A stretch of DNA of 64,000 bases from Ahaetulla prasina (taxonomy: Eukaryota; Chordata; Lepidosauria; Squamata; Colubridae): positions 194,255,436 to 194,319,435 of the forward strand of contig NC_080539.1 of assembly GCF_028640845.1 (NCBI RefSeq), written 5' to 3'. The notes under the pieces were generated by a model, which searched no databases, had not been told where the DNA came from, and worked only from the letters and a program-made list of their open reading frames with translations. How positions within the stretch are numbered: the first letter of the stretch is position 1; each line of letters starts with the position of its first letter. The translations under genes were made by a program, and so were the position numbers. Shown here piece by piece: positions 11,409-22,948 of this stretch.

Positions 11409-11800
11409 AAAAATGCCAGAGGATTCCTGGAAGCCTGGCATTCAGACAGATCAGTCATCAAGAGGTACATAGAGATAAATAACGTCTACATACCATTCAA
11501 AACAGACAATAAAAAAGCTAAAAATGAAACAAAATGACCAAAACTCCTCCTCACCAGCAAACAACCGCCAAATACACAGACATTAACATTAAGATTAATA
11601 TTAGACCAGTGATCAAGAAGTAAACAATACCCCAATCAAGGAACTACAAACTCTGACAAATAAGTTAACAGTAAACAACAGCCTAATCAAAGAACCACCA
11701 GGAACACTCCCACCAACTTTGACAGGGCAAGCCTCTAGTATATACTGTAAGTAGAGAACAAACTTCATTCCCTTCTAGCATTGATGATGTTACCTAGTTT
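11409..11800 (+). pseudogene. Penelope-like element, C-terminal end (second part)
   Basis: Right after the insertion the frame gives ARGFLEAWHSDRSVIKRYIE. This is the conserved tail that follows the GIY-YIG domain in Penelope-like proteins, so 9240-10033 and this piece were once continuous. A degraded 3' part follows to about 11800. Confidence 0.75.
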
Positions 11801-12394
11801 ATTACAAAGCTCAGATAGTATCAAGAACTCACAGTTCAACCCTGAACTTCAAATATTCTCATCTATTGGTAACAAGTTGACTGCAGATGTTGAATCACAT
11901 AGTTTAGGATAAAATCATAAAGATTTTGTAAACTGTTTTTCGTAAGGATTTCAATCTAGGGAGATAGAGCATCAGACCATTTATTTATATTTGGCCAGAA
12001 AAGAATTGAGAGCTTTGTTATGTGAATCCTTGAAACAGGCTAATATCATTTCTATAGCTCAAGGGATCTGGTTTGCAATCAAACTATTCCCACATTCTGT
12101 GGAAGTTGATTCAAGACACAGAACTCAAATTTTCATCTCTTGTCCTTTTGATTCTGTTCATAATTGTTGAGAGGGTTTTTGTTATTATTGTTGTTGGTTT
12201 AATCATTTTACTTGATAAAAAGTTCTTGAAAACTTGAGAGCCAGAATGATATTTTATAAATTTTGAATTAGCATAATATATTATGAAAGTTTGTTCCAAC
12301 ACATATCTATTACCTGACCTAAGTGTCACTTAACTCAAGTACTGTAGTGATAATACTTACTATATGGAAATATATCAGGTGGTACATAGTTCAC
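11801..12394 (-). other. UNC80 intron, no feature seen
   Basis: AT-rich sequence downstream of UNC80 exon 21. The next expected UNC80 coding segment is not found anywhere from 1 to 12394, so this intron exceeds 12.3 kb and the 3' exons lie outside the window. Confidence 0.6.
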
Positions 12395-12576
12395 CTTAAA
12401 GATTTGTTGAGCTCCTTCCTCCATGCGAGGCCATACTTGATATCTAAATCTCCAGAGGGTGTGGAACTTGAGAATGGCATTCAGTCTCTGCACTGCCTCT
12501 GAGTGATGAAATTCAGACATCAGCATATCTGAAACTGCCTCTGGTACTTTCACAGCACATAGAAGGAACATGGCAG
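12395..12576 (-). CDS. UNC80: UNC80 exon 21 (last in window)
   Basis: 182 bp; entry phase 1 (two bases complete the codon), exit phase 0. It encodes 60 residues beginning AMFLLCAVKVPEAVSDMLMS and ending MEEGAQQIFK, nearly identical to mammalian UNC80 as I recall it. The acceptor is CTACAG and the donor GTGAAC (12394-12393), which is not the strongest consensus. Hydrophobic helix-like sequence fits the HEAT/armadillo-like superhelix reported for UNC80. The reading frame would run past the donor to a stop near 12335, so splicing is required. Confidence 0.96.
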
Positions 12577-12945
12577 CTGTAGGAAGCAAAAATTCCATGA
12601 AACATCTTCTTTCCCCCTACAATCTGGAAGCATTATTATTTTACTGATGTACTTGAGAGCTGAGAGGTGGAAGCACACATTAAGCTTATGAGCAGACTTG
12701 CTGACAAAAGGAGCAGGTAATTGTCTTTGAATTTCAAGCAGGGAAATATCATGAAGAGAAGTCAAGGTGGCAATGCATATAAATGTAGGCTGCATAGGCA
12801 AGGTTCTCAAAATCAGGGGAAGATTTCTGTAGCATTAAATCAAAAATCCTCAGAAGCCAACGCTGGGTGAAGCTACTATGGTAGCTCCAATTCCTTAGGA
12901 TTGCATTCTTGAGGGCATTCGTAGAATGTGAAAGGAGCCTCTTAC
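12577..12945 (-). other. UNC80 intron 20
   Basis: A 369-bp intron with GTAAG donor and TTCCTACAG acceptor on the minus strand. No other feature. Confidence 0.9.
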
Positions 12946-13084
12946 CTGCTGCACCAGCCATGTGTTCATCCATACTGAGCAACAACTCCCATGCTGCAGG
13001 CTGGATGTCCCCATACATCTCCTCTGTGAGGATGGGAGCTGCCTTGATTAACAGTGAAAGTGGTGCGGGAGACAGGCTCATCAC
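12946..13084 (-). CDS. UNC80: UNC80 exon 20
   Basis: 139 bp; phase 0 in, phase 1 out. It encodes 46 residues starting VMSLSPAPLSLLIKAAP and ending MDEHMAGAA, a highly conserved helical segment. The acceptor is CTTTTGCAG and the donor GTAAGA. The last G joins CT of the next exon to make an alanine codon, giving the AAAMF junction known in UNC80. Confidence 0.97.
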
Positions 13085-13393
13085 CTGCAAAAGAAAACCA
13101 TGCACTCAGTAAAATAAAATAGGGCCCTCACAAATATATTCCCCTTCTGAGGGGAATGTAGCACACACAATAAGAGTACTGAAGACTGTAGCTTCTTCAC
13201 AGACACTTGGTGATGCCAGACAATCTATTATTTAAAGAGATTATAGAAAACTGATCCAAGAAGTAAAAAATGGGGAATACTTATCTAGCTAGTTTCTACA
13301 ATACAGGTAGTTCTCACTTTGTGACTCTTCAAAGTTATGATGGGCCACCCTAGAATTACTTTCAACCCAATTCTTGAGTTCTGATGGCCATAC

Positions 13394-13650
13394 CAGGGGT
13401 GAAATCCAGCAGGTTCTGACAGGTTCTGGAGAACTGGTGGAGGAAATTTTGAGTAGTTCGGAGAACTGGCAAATGCCACCTCTGGTTGGCCCCAGAATGG
13501 GGTGGGAATGGAGATTTTGCAATATCCTTTCCCCAGGAGTGGGGAGAGAATGGAGATTTTGCAATATCCTTCCCCTGCCATGCCCATCAAGCCATACCAC
13601 ACCACGCCTACCAAGTATGCTCAGTAAAAAAAAATTGGATTTCGCCACTG
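13394..13650 (+). mobile_element. hAT MITE with perfect 8-bp target-site duplication
   Basis: 257 bp. Terminal inverted repeats are CAGGGGTGAAATCC (left) and the complement of GGATTTCGCCACTG (right). It is flanked by identical 8-mers GGCCATAC at 13386-13393 and 13651-13658, the duplication length made by hAT transposases. No coding sequence. It contains an internal near-repeat of GGAGATTTTGCAATATCCTT. Confidence 0.93.
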
Positions 13651-13658
13651 GGCCATAC

Positions 13659-13659
<1 letters not shown>

Positions 13660-13694
<35 letters not shown>
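13660..13694. repeat. (CA)n microsatellite
   Basis: About 17 CA units beginning at the right-hand target-site copy of the hAT MITE, followed by a short TATATA run. Confidence 0.95.
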
Positions 13695-13701
<7 letters not shown>

Positions 13702-14659
13702 CCATCCTGACGGCATTTTATCACATTTTGGGTGCCTGACAACTGGCTTGCATTTATGTCATTTGCAGTATCCCATGGTCATCTGTCTGTGATTTTTGGT
13801 GGTTTTTGCTGATTTCTGGTGCTTGCTTCCATTTCTAGCAAAAACGGCCATTGAAGAAAATGGGTTTGCTTAACAATCACAGTGTCTGCTTAACAATTAT
13901 AGCATTCTTTTAACAACTGCAGTTTTTGCTTAATGACCAGTAAAAAAAAGGTTATAAAATTGGGCACAGTCAGGTGGTAACCAACTTAACAACAGCCATG
14001 ACTTTCAATGGTAATTTTGGGATAAATTATGGTAGTAAATTGAGGACTACCAATAGAAAGATTAGATAATCTGAATTCTTGACAGTGAATTCATTCAAGT
14101 AAATGTGACATTCCCATAGTGCTGAGATATACTTCATAGAGACCTATGTTACTCGGCACATAGTGTCTCAGTGCAAGGCAGTAAGGCAGCAGAAGCATGT
14201 TTCCATCATAAGTTACATATGATGCAAATTGTGCATGGGCAACATTCTACTACATGTACAGTATTACCAGACACCATAGATAATTAAACAGAAGTCAAAG
14301 GAGCAATTCACAGGCTTAAGATTCCTTAGAGTTTCCCTACCTGGCACATATATATATCAAAGGCTAAACATAATGTTCCACTAGTGCAGGGGAGTTTGAC
14401 ACTTGGTGGTAAGATCTGGCCTGCAGGGCCACCCTGGAAACAGCAGAACAGCCTGCAGTGCCTGTGCCAGTAAAAACGGAACTCAGAAGGGCTGTGCACG
14501 CTCCATTTTAACTGGCAGAGGGTTGCAGGACGCCATCTTAGACCATCACACCATTTTCATTGACAGAGTGCTAGCAGAACAAACTACTAGCAAAAGTGGC
14601 ATTTGATCACAAGGCAAGGAAGCATCGAGAAATGTTTTCCCATTTGCATTTGAGCATCC

Positions 14660-14935
14660 AAGAAGGGACAGGAAAGGAGAAAGGGAAAGAGGAAAAACAA
14701 AGAAAAAGAACGAAAGATGGGAATAGAGCAAGGAAGGAAAAAGAAGACAAGAGGGGAAGGAAGAAGAAAGGAGAATGAAGAGGAAGGAAACAGAAGAAAA
14801 GGGGAAAAGGAAGGAAGGAAAGAAGGGAGGGAGGGAGGGAGGAAGGAAGGAAGGAAGGAAGGAAGGAAGGAAGGAAGGAAGGAAGGAAGGAAGGAAGGAA
14901 GGAAGGAGATTATAATGAGAAGGAGTGAGGGTCTG
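14660..14935 (+). repeat. Polypurine tract with (GGAA)n core
   Basis: Nearly all purine on the plus strand, with uninterrupted GGAA units at about 14841-14906 preceded by GGGA units. Such tracts can form triplexes. It lies between UNC80 exons 20 and 19. Long open frames across it on both strands are low-complexity artefacts. Confidence 0.93.
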
Positions 14936-15440
14936 AGGGAAGTCCTGCCTTAGCACTTGGCCACTGGACCCCTGTTGCCCTTTCACTTCCCCTTGTCTCC
15001 TCCTCCTGATCTCTCCTGGTGGTCTCCCATCCTATCACTGAGGATGTTTTGGTTACAAAGCCGGGTCTCCTTGTCTAGAGAGGGAGTGGGTCTCCCTATG
15101 ACCCACATTTTGCCCTCCTGCACACACCATGAGAAACCTGACCAAGGAGAATGAGAACAGCAGCAGCAGTCTCGAGGAGGAGGTGAGTGCATCCTGGTAC
15201 CCCCTTGAGGAAGCTGGGCTGGACTGGGGAGTCCTGGTGCCCTGAGAGCTCGAGGGCCGGGCTGGGTACTTGCCCTCCATTGCCTAGGGCTCTAGACAGC
15301 CTCTGTCGCCTCTGCATGGCCTGAGAGGGACGGTGAGGCTCCTTTGGAAGACAAGGGTTTGGCACACTCCCTGGTCTCGCCTTCCTCTGCTGGAGACAAT
15401 GGATCCCTCAGCCTCACCCAAGCCACTACAGGCACCACTG
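14936..15440 (+). other. GC-richer patch of unknown origin
   Basis: Base composition differs sharply from the AT-rich surroundings. On the plus strand there is ATG at 15129 followed by an open run with a serine cluster and an acidic end, stopping at GAGGAG then GTGAGT (15179 onwards), which looks like a first coding exon with a splice donor. I recognise no protein. It could be a fragment of a retroelement, a retrocopy or chance. Confidence 0.3.
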
Positions 15441-15520
15441 ATATTTATTTATTTATTTATTTATTAATCGAACTTATATACCGCACCATCTCCCGTAGGA
15501 CTCAGGGCGATGCATTATTC
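15441..15520 (-). mobile_element. L2-type LINE 3' end fragment
   Basis: The (TATT)n run, then TATATACCGCACCATCTCCC and AGGACTCAGGGCGATG, is the reverse complement of the L2-type 3' terminus seen at 43937-44010. Confidence 0.65.
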
Positions 15521-15546
15521 CTGTAAGTAATGGAAATTCACATTAC

Positions 15547-15654
15547 CTGATGCCTTATGTATTTCAACATTCCAGAGTCTTTTTTTCCTTCAAGATTAGA
15601 ATCCATCACTCTTTTCTTCAGGGAGGGTGTCCTGAGGCATGACTTATCTGAACA
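15547..15654 (-). CDS. UNC80: UNC80 exon 19
   Basis: 108 bp, phase 0 to 0, 36 residues starting CSDKSCLRTPSLKKRV and ending GMLKYIRHQ. It is basic and serine-rich, matching the mammalian segment between the RGKKQKE and VMSLSPAP exons. The acceptor is TGTCTTTCAG and the donor GTAATG. Two residues differ from the mammalian sequence as I recall it (M in VMDSNLE, H in YIRHQ). The exon is too short to stand out as an ORF and was found by matching the expected peptide. Confidence 0.94.
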
Positions 15655-16209
15655 CTGAAAGACAATTGACCTAAACAAATCTGAGTGCTTTCAGAAAATA
15701 GCTCATTAGTGGAAGCTGAGGGTTCCATTATTTTTCTGACAATAATACACTTAACTAATGCAGCTTTCCCTTGTTGACCAGAAACCACTGATAATGAGAG
15801 AAGCTGACATTTCCTTCTTTGCCTATTTCCAAAATGAAAATTTTCACAGGATGTCAACAATCTCCTCAGAATTTTGAAACAAATATTATGAAGCCAGCTT
15901 CAACGCTCATAACATTTATATAACATTGTGATACATGCCCAAAAGAATGAAGCCTGTGTCATGAAGCTTGCATCATAATTTATTTGCCCCGTATCAAAAC
16001 AATTGTGGCAACATGGGCAGCAAACAAATTTAATAAATAAATAAATAAAATACATTGTTTCACTAAGGAAGGATCCTATATTAAACACCGTCCTTAGAAA
16101 CTCCTCCCACAATTATTCACCTGTGAGTAGAACCAAGTTTGACAGTCTAAAATAAATGTCTAGACAGCTGAAAAATGAGTAATTTATTTATTTATTCATT
16201 AACTCTTAC
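15655..16209 (-). other. UNC80 intron 18
   Basis: 555 bp, AT-rich, with a short (AAAT)n near 16029-16048. Nothing else seen. Confidence 0.85.
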
Positions 16210-16407
16210 CTCTTTTTGTTTTTTGCCTCTGGCCACACCATTTAATAAGTTATTTTCCTTAAGTGAATCTACAGTGTCTCCATACAAAAGTTTGATCGCC
16301 CGGACAAGGCGCGCACACGAACGACTGTGGTGGAGATAGCAGTGAGGGTGGCAGTAATCAATATGGGTACAAATGAAACTCTGTTGGTTGCACAAGAGTA
16401 TCATCAC
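16210..16407 (-). CDS. UNC80: UNC80 exon 18
   Basis: 198 bp, phase 0 to 0, 66 residues. Contains VMILLCNQQSFICTHIDYCH, PHCYLHHSRSCARLVRAIKL and the basic end RGKKQKE. The cysteine/histidine-rich middle is strongly conserved. The acceptor is TTTCCAG and the donor GTAAGA. The segment ENNLLNGVA before the basic end is the part least like the mammalian sequence I remember. Confidence 0.97.
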
Positions 16408-17879
16408 CTGGAAACAAAGTATGAACATTTATAGAATTGTAGTCCTGTCTTTGTGCCAAGAGAAGATTATGTGAACAATTTTTTTTAAGATATTAGAAAC
16501 CATAGACAGAAAAATATTTGAAATGTTTTCAAACTATTTGTCTCCATCCTCTTCAATTTAATATTTCAGTAACTCTGACAATTAACGCGTGAATCTAGCA
16601 AATATCTCATACTCATTAATCTTAATACTTAAACATAATTGTTCCGTTGATCAGTAAAATGTTCCAGGGCAATGTGAGATCAAACAATAACCTTTCCTTT
16701 GTTCCAAAGGCCACGTTTGAGTATTTATCATTGCTGCCATTTTGCTCAGAGTTGCCTAGTTTAAGCACAGGAATTTCCATCTGCCACCTGGCTATACCAA
16801 ATTTCATTTCTGGAAATAATAATCATTTCAGGATGCTCCTCCTACACTCCCTTGACTTCTGGATTTATGTTTGAAAAACTGAGGTATGCTGTTATTACTA
16901 ATCTAGGAAACAAGTATAAGAGCTTGAAAGATTTTATATTACATCAGAGGAAAACCACTTTTAACTTGGGACATCTGAATCTCTCTAAATCATCTTAATT
17001 TGGCTCAGGATATAAGATTTGGACACATTGGAAATGCATTGTTTTAATCACATTATTTTTTTCTGATCCATTTATCTATCCATTCTGATTGATCTTCAAA
17101 GTCCACCAAACATTATCCTGGTGAAAGATCTATCAAATGCACTGCAATTAACCAAATACTATATTTTGTGTTCACATACACTGTGAGCACAATTATTAGG
17201 CAAGTTGTATTTTGGAGGATTAATTTTATTATTGAACAACTGCAGTGCTCTCAGTCAATCCAAAATGTTAATAAACCTCAAACCTGAATATTTAAGAAAG
17301 TAAAAGTGAGGTTTTGGCTTTCCGAGGAGAATATCTACTGTACAGCAGCTTCCATCCCTAATTTTGTTTAATGGCACTTCTGAATGTTTCTGTCAAGATT
17401 GAATCACCTTGCTTCTTTCAAATGCTAATGCTTTTCAACTTGCCAGTGAACTGAAGGGAAGGGGGAAATGGAACACAGAGAATGTATGTGGAAATCATGA
17501 TTGTCCACATTGGAAACCATCAAGGTCACCTCTGCAGATGCTTGAGAAAGAGATGGACTGTTCCCATAACAAGAGAGGATGCCTCATAATTGGGCAGGGG
17601 TGGGAAGAAGAGCAAGTTATTGTTTAACTAGGCAAGTATTTATGTGGGAAAACCAGAACTGGTTTTGTTTCTTCAGTACCACTATGGTGTATCTAATAGT
17701 TTTACTTTCAGGAATCCAATTCTCCCGATAGTGTTTCCTTGTTTTACGTTCACAAATTGGACAGCTGACATTTTCTGGATTAAAATCTTGAGTAGTTTAA
17801 ACTTTGTTATTCATAAAAAAAAGATGACAAACAGTGAATGTTGTATAATTCTAGAGAAACAAAAATAATCTCTACTTAC
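16408..17879 (-). other. UNC80 intron 17
   Basis: 1472 bp, AT-rich. No repeat or gene that I can name. Confidence 0.7.
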
Positions 17880-17980
17880 ATGTAGCCATGTCATATTCCT
17901 GTGATAGTTATCTTCTGTTCCAGTGCTGCTGAGCACTTCAGGTTCAATACTAGGTTCACTTGCACTCCAAGGGCTTCCTT
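17880..17980 (-). CDS. UNC80: UNC80 exon 17
   Basis: 101 bp, phase 1 in, 0 out. Residues GSPWSASEPSIEPEVLSSTG then TEDNYHRNMTWLH. The acceptor was chosen as TTTTTAAG at 17982-17981, because its first two bases (AA) complete a glutamate codon with the G ending exon 16 and give the expected EGSPW junction. The next AG three bases on would break phase. The donor is GTAAGT. Confidence 0.94.
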
Positions 17981-19452
17981 CTTAAAAATAAAACACACAC
18001 ACACATCCAAAAGTAGTTGTCTTCTGATGCTAATTCCATATTTTGAATATAATATATATATATGCTTGTAAACCAGACCAGGGTTTTGAAACCAATTGAT
18101 TTTATTCCCTTATATTTTTTTAGAGAGAACAGAATAATATGCCAGAAGCATACAATTCCTAATAGGCCAAGCCTTTCAGGAAGGAATGTGAGTTAAAAAA
18201 TATCACCTCCAACCTTTCTTCATGTCCCAATTATTAGCTAGATTGATCATTACAAGCATAATTTATAGTAACCATGGAAATGACCACTAATCAGGGATAA
18301 ATATTGTTCCCTCTTCTGGAAGGGGAAGGGAGAGTAAGTAGAAATAAAATTCTTGCATAACCATGCTGCTGCCAATTGTTGGTTTCAGTGATCTGCATTG
18401 ACTGGGCTCCATGTGAAAGAAATATAATACACGTATTCCTGCAATGGCAGCAATTTGTTACAATTCCTGCCTTGTTAGACCCCATCAAGGGGTTACAGGG
18501 GAAGAAAGAGAAAAATCCTAATGGGCATTTGAGAACAAAGGCAGAGGAATGCTCTCTCAGACCCCAGAGTTTCCTGCATGCACTTATTGTCAATGGGCCT
18601 TCCAATCAGACAGAACTTTAGCACACAATTTGTTTACTGTATTGTAATATTATGGCTGCAATCCTATATCCACTTGCTTTTGAGTTAGCACCACTGAATT
18701 CAATGGGAGAGATTTCTCAGAAGATATGCATAGGATTGTACTGAAGCTATTAAAAAGGCAGCATTTCCAATTACATCCTTCCCCCTCCCTTAAAGCAAAT
18801 ATGCATTGACTTGGATATCTACCCAGAAGAAAAAGAGCACGGGCAATACCACTGAGACCCACAAAGGGAAAAGAGATGCAGGTCTAGGATGTATCTGTCT
18901 CTGAGTTCTCTAAAATAAATCTCTGGAAACAAATATTTTGGAGATTGACGAGTACACATATATTTATCTCATAGAAAGCAAAATATATGCATATTGTATA
19001 TATAAGTATATGCATAGTACATACTATTGCAATGAGATGTGTATGTGTGTGAGAGAAAGAAAGAGTGAGTGTATATATACAATACCATATATATTATATA
19101 TGCCACCGATATATAATATATGTTGTTTTTATATATACCTTCCTATTCACGGCATGCATTTGTTTGGCAGTCAGGAAAATGCCTGTACAGAGTCCACACA
19201 TCAAACATTTCTATTTTTAAAATTTGGCATTCTTTGAGTGGAGCAGCACTGACTACTTCAAGAGGTATTGGCAGGGTTCAAGCTCTGTCCTTGCCAAATG
19301 TGAAGTCCATGCAAGAAAGGGAACTCCTGATTCAAGCCTGGGCCACGGGAGGTCTGCCTAGCCTCCAAGCCCCTTTCCTAGACCTCCTAAGCTAAGGATG
19401 CTGCTACCTCTAGATCCCTCTCCCTTTTGTTAACCAAGCTCATCTGTGTTAC
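17981..19452 (-). other. UNC80 intron 16
   Basis: 1472 bp, the same length as intron 17, which I take as coincidence since the sequences differ. Contains an interspersed-repeat-like stretch near 18648-18765 (CTGCAATCCTATATCCACTT and ATTCAATGGGA, typical of a squamate element I cannot name) and TA-rich runs near 19040-19135. Confidence 0.65.
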
Positions 19453-19656
19453 CTATGTCAGTGACAGTGTCCCTGCTGTGGGACAGCTGCAGCTCCTCAT
19501 TCTCAGACTCTGAGTCCTGACGGGATAACTTGGTGCTCTTTAGGCTGCCGGCCCGGCGAATGCTGGACAGGGAACCCCCTCTCTTCACCCGGAAACTGCG
19601 GGTTCCTTTAATCTGGAGCAAGCGGGAGCCTCCTATCCTGATCTTCCTGCTGGGAA
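19453..19656 (-). CDS. UNC80: UNC80 exon 16
   Basis: 204 bp, phase 1 in, 1 out; 67 full codons. Begins PSRKIRIGGSRLLQIKGTRS and continues with a basic serine-rich tract (SLSSIRRAGSLKSTKLSRQD) and the acidic SESENEELQLS, ending DTVTDI. The alternation of basic and acidic serine-rich pieces marks a probably unstructured linker with likely phosphorylation sites. The acceptor is TTTAATACAG and the donor GTAACA. Confidence 0.96.
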
Positions 19657-20360
19657 CTGTATTAAAAGAATAAAAGAGGACTTTTTCCCCCCCTTATTTC
19701 CCCCCATTTTAAAGTATAATGACGTATATTTTGTATAAAGTTATATTTTTCACCCACCCCCCTTTTTTCTTTTTTTCAAGGAAGACCAGCAAGAGGCTCC
19801 CTCCAAAGCAACACCAAGGTGGCTCTAGAAATCATCCCATATGGGATGCTTTAGTGAAAGGTAAGACAAATCTATTACTCAGATTGTATTAGACCTCAAT
19901 CCAGCCATTAATGTAATTCAAATACTTTACAATCAGCATTATTGGAAACACCACCGCTAAACCACAAATCTATATTTAGTGCCAAACAATTTGTTCTCAT
20001 TTACATAGAACAGTTATCTTTCCATGTTTACTAGTAAGACTTTCGCCATTCCATCAACACTCGTCACTGGCTATCGATGACTGAACTGCAAGTTCCATCA
20101 GGCCTTGGAACAGAGCTGTTCTCCAGCTAGCCAAGGCTGACCACGTTTTGTGATAGAATCGTAACTTTCAATCATGTAGCAAGTATAGTAGATGCCCTGC
20201 TTGCTTAAACTAGGCACGTCATTTGCTTATCCACTCTGAATGTTACCTTTGTATAATTCGTCGTCTTTGCACATTAAACTTCACCAGAATTCTACAGAAA
20301 AAGCAACAACATGTGGTCCCACTCTTCAGATAGTTCAGAAGTTCTCAGGCATTAAAGACA

Positions 20361-20434
20361 TCTGTGTATGTGTTGAGTGTGTGCGTGTGTGTTTGTGTGT
20401 GTGTGTTTGTGTGTGTGTGAGTGTATGTGTGTGT
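20361..20434. repeat. Imperfect (GT)n microsatellite
   Basis: GT-rich run broken by single substitutions (GTTGA, GCGT, GTTT, GAGT). Confidence 0.9.
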
Positions 20435-22405
20435 AATGAGCACGAATATATGGAATGGTTTGAAGCACCAGTCACTGGCATGTTGTTCTCCACTCAGCTC
20501 TAAGGCAGTACATGGGCAATATGCATGTCCAAATGTTGCAACACTCAGCTGTACATCTATTTAAAAGTGAACACACAGCACAAGTCACAATACAAATAAA
20601 TGATAGTTGTCTCTTGGGCCAGAAGAAAGGGCAATGATGAAATAGGAAATATCTAAACTTGTTAAGATCTAGGTTTTTAAACAGCTAGGGAAGGAGAAAT
20701 CCTGATTTTTATACTTTTGCACTCTGCCATGATGAATGCACAATTTTCTTTGGAAGTGATTACTTTTAGCATATGATTGTCCAGAAATTTTATTTGTATT
20801 TGCTTGGGTTTGTAGTTTTATCGACTAGCCTGAAAGAGGCACATTGTGTAACAAACTATCAGAGAAATATCATATTATTCCTCTGGCAAGGCCAATGAAT
20901 GATTTTGCACAATGTCTTAAAGGATAAGAGATAAATTGTGGAATAAGCTTCTCGGGACTAGAGTATTGGATGCATCAATTAAGAATAACTTTAAAAATCT
21001 ACTTGGTATTTTAAAACTTACACCCGAATACATCTTGTAATTTTTAATGTTCTACAAACATGTTGTTGTTGTTGTTTCTATGATTAAGTTCTAACCAAAA
21101 TGCAGGCAAAGGATTCCTGTAATAGAAAACTACTTCTAAAATACATATTACAGTATTAGAATCAGTTACAGAAGCCAGAAGAAGAGGAAGGGGAAAAAGG
21201 AATAGAGGAAGAATGAAAAGAAGAAAGGAGAATAATTTATTATGTCAAACAGCAACAGTATCATTTAGGCTGTATTCCACAGAAGTTTCACTGAATTTTG
21301 AATAGGAACAAAAGGAGTTATAGATTTCTTTTTCATCCATTCTAAAAATTCTTTAAAATACATTGTTGTTGTTGTTCCTGACCCCCCTCCTGAAAAGAGA
21401 GAGAATGAAAACCTTGTTTTAAACAATGCCAAACACAACAGTAATTCCATTGGCACATTTCCAGTGACATAATTATTGAATTTTGTTCTTTATATAGTGG
21501 TTCTTTTTATATATATTTGTAACCTGGTCTGCTTTATACTGCTGAGTTTAATTATGTATTGGTCTTTGACCACAAAGATGATTTCGTCTTCTCATTAATA
21601 GGTATTTGGGCACTGTTAAGGAACATTCATTGCTCTTTTTTAGATGCAGCTGCTGTATCAATTATAGTTTCCAATAAAGAGGAAATCATTATTTAACCTA
21701 TTTAAATCTGTCTTCTGCATATATGATTTTAATTCCATGATCCGTTAAAACTCAGCACAGAAATTCAAGCTGTGCTTAGCTACAATAGTCAATGTATGCA
21801 ATCAATAACAGATTTTAATTCTGATCAATTGTTTCAGCCTAATTTAAGTTAATTTTAAAAACCTATTATTAAATATAATGATAAAGAAATAAAAGGGGGG
21901 AAATGTTTATTGTTTCCAGATAGATTTTTTTAACTTGTTAGAAAACCAGATACCAGTTTTGTGGAAGTTACAAATAAAACCTTTGTTCCTGTATGAAATT
22001 TGTATCCATATCTGTAGTTTTGATACTAATAAATCCCATTCAAAATGACCTCGGTCAAATTTAAAAAGTCTATTTGGTCACATTCCATTGCCTTTCAGAC
22101 ATGTTCAACCCAAGATTTACAATCTATTCTGGAACAGAAAAATTGCCTATGCCATATATAATATAGAATTAACTTTTGAGTAAAGTTTTTATAAGGGAAA
22201 ATGTGTTAACCCTTTTTTCAAAATCATTAACACTGCTTTTACTGTGATTTTAATATATTTATATTATGTTTTCACTGGCTGATTTATTTGATTGTATTGT
22301 ATTATTCAAAGTTTAATTGTTATTTCTGTTTTTAATGTTGACATCTTCTGGCATACTTGTAATTAATTAGTGTAATAAGCTATAATCAATAATTAAATGT
22401 TGTGA

Positions 22406-22436
<31 letters not shown>

Positions 22437-22948
22437 GTAGATATAGATATATACACACACTGTATATAAACACCCAGGTTTGTTTTGATTTTTGTCAATG
22501 CTTTAACTAAGGATATATCTATGAAAATGGAACGTAGAAAAAACATATATACAATTCTGTTAACACAGAGATCAGGAAACATTTTTCTATAAATTATGAG
22601 TCAATTTTACACAACATACTTTTAAACCACTAACAAATGAACAGAATAACATACAGTAAAACAATAAATTAAAAATGAGATTAATGTATATGCTACTTTA
22701 AAAAAGATTCTTTTGTCACTTTCAATAAGTTTTCTGGGAAGACCATATCTTATTTAAATTCATGCTTGAGAATGGGCAACAAGAGATACATTCATATGGA
22801 CACATTTAAAGGGAAGAATTAACATTTGGTGCCGCTTTATCAATATTTGTCAGGCATTGCTAATGCACAGATACAATAAAAAAGGGTTGCCATGTGCATA
22901 CACATCAGCAGAGGCACTTCCCTGGTACAGAAATACCAAGACACATAT

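Larger units (their letters stand above)
13302..14055 (+). mobile_element. Tigger-like DNA element, non-autonomous, interrupted
   Basis: Starts TACAGGTAGTTCTCACTTTG and ends GAGGACTACCAATA, giving imperfect terminal inverted repeats of the TACAGGTAGTCCTCGACTTA kind common in reptile genomes. The inside is made of repeated 'cttaacaa' tracts, also typical of that family. No transposase is present. A hAT MITE and a CA repeat sit inside its left half. Confidence 0.7.
13085..15546 (-). other. UNC80 intron 19 with nested DNA elements and purine tract
   Basis: 2462 bp. Holds a Tigger-like element with a hAT MITE inside it, a decayed hAT-like stretch near 14388-14600, a long GGAA-type purine tract, a GC-rich patch (14930-15440) and an L2-type 3' end. 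Confidence 0.85.

Noticed and set aside
12335..12394. Extension of exon 21 past the donor to the stop near 12335 as a gene end.
   Set aside because: Mammalian UNC80 continues far beyond IFK, and the extra residues show no similarity; a GT donor is present.
13374..13739. Open frames on both strands over the CA repeat.
   Set aside because: They cross a hAT MITE and a dinucleotide repeat; poly-TH or VC strings are repeat artefacts.
14546..14986. Minus-strand frame rich in serine, phenylalanine and proline.
   Set aside because: Produced by the (GGAA)n polypurine tract.
17971..17982. Alternative acceptor for UNC80 exon 17 three bases downstream (AAGAAG).
   Set aside because: It would drop the two bases needed to complete the glutamate codon with exon 16 and put the exon out of phase.
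16408..19452. Introns 17 and 16 have the same length (1472 bp), considered as a duplication.
   Set aside because: Their sequences are different; coincidence.
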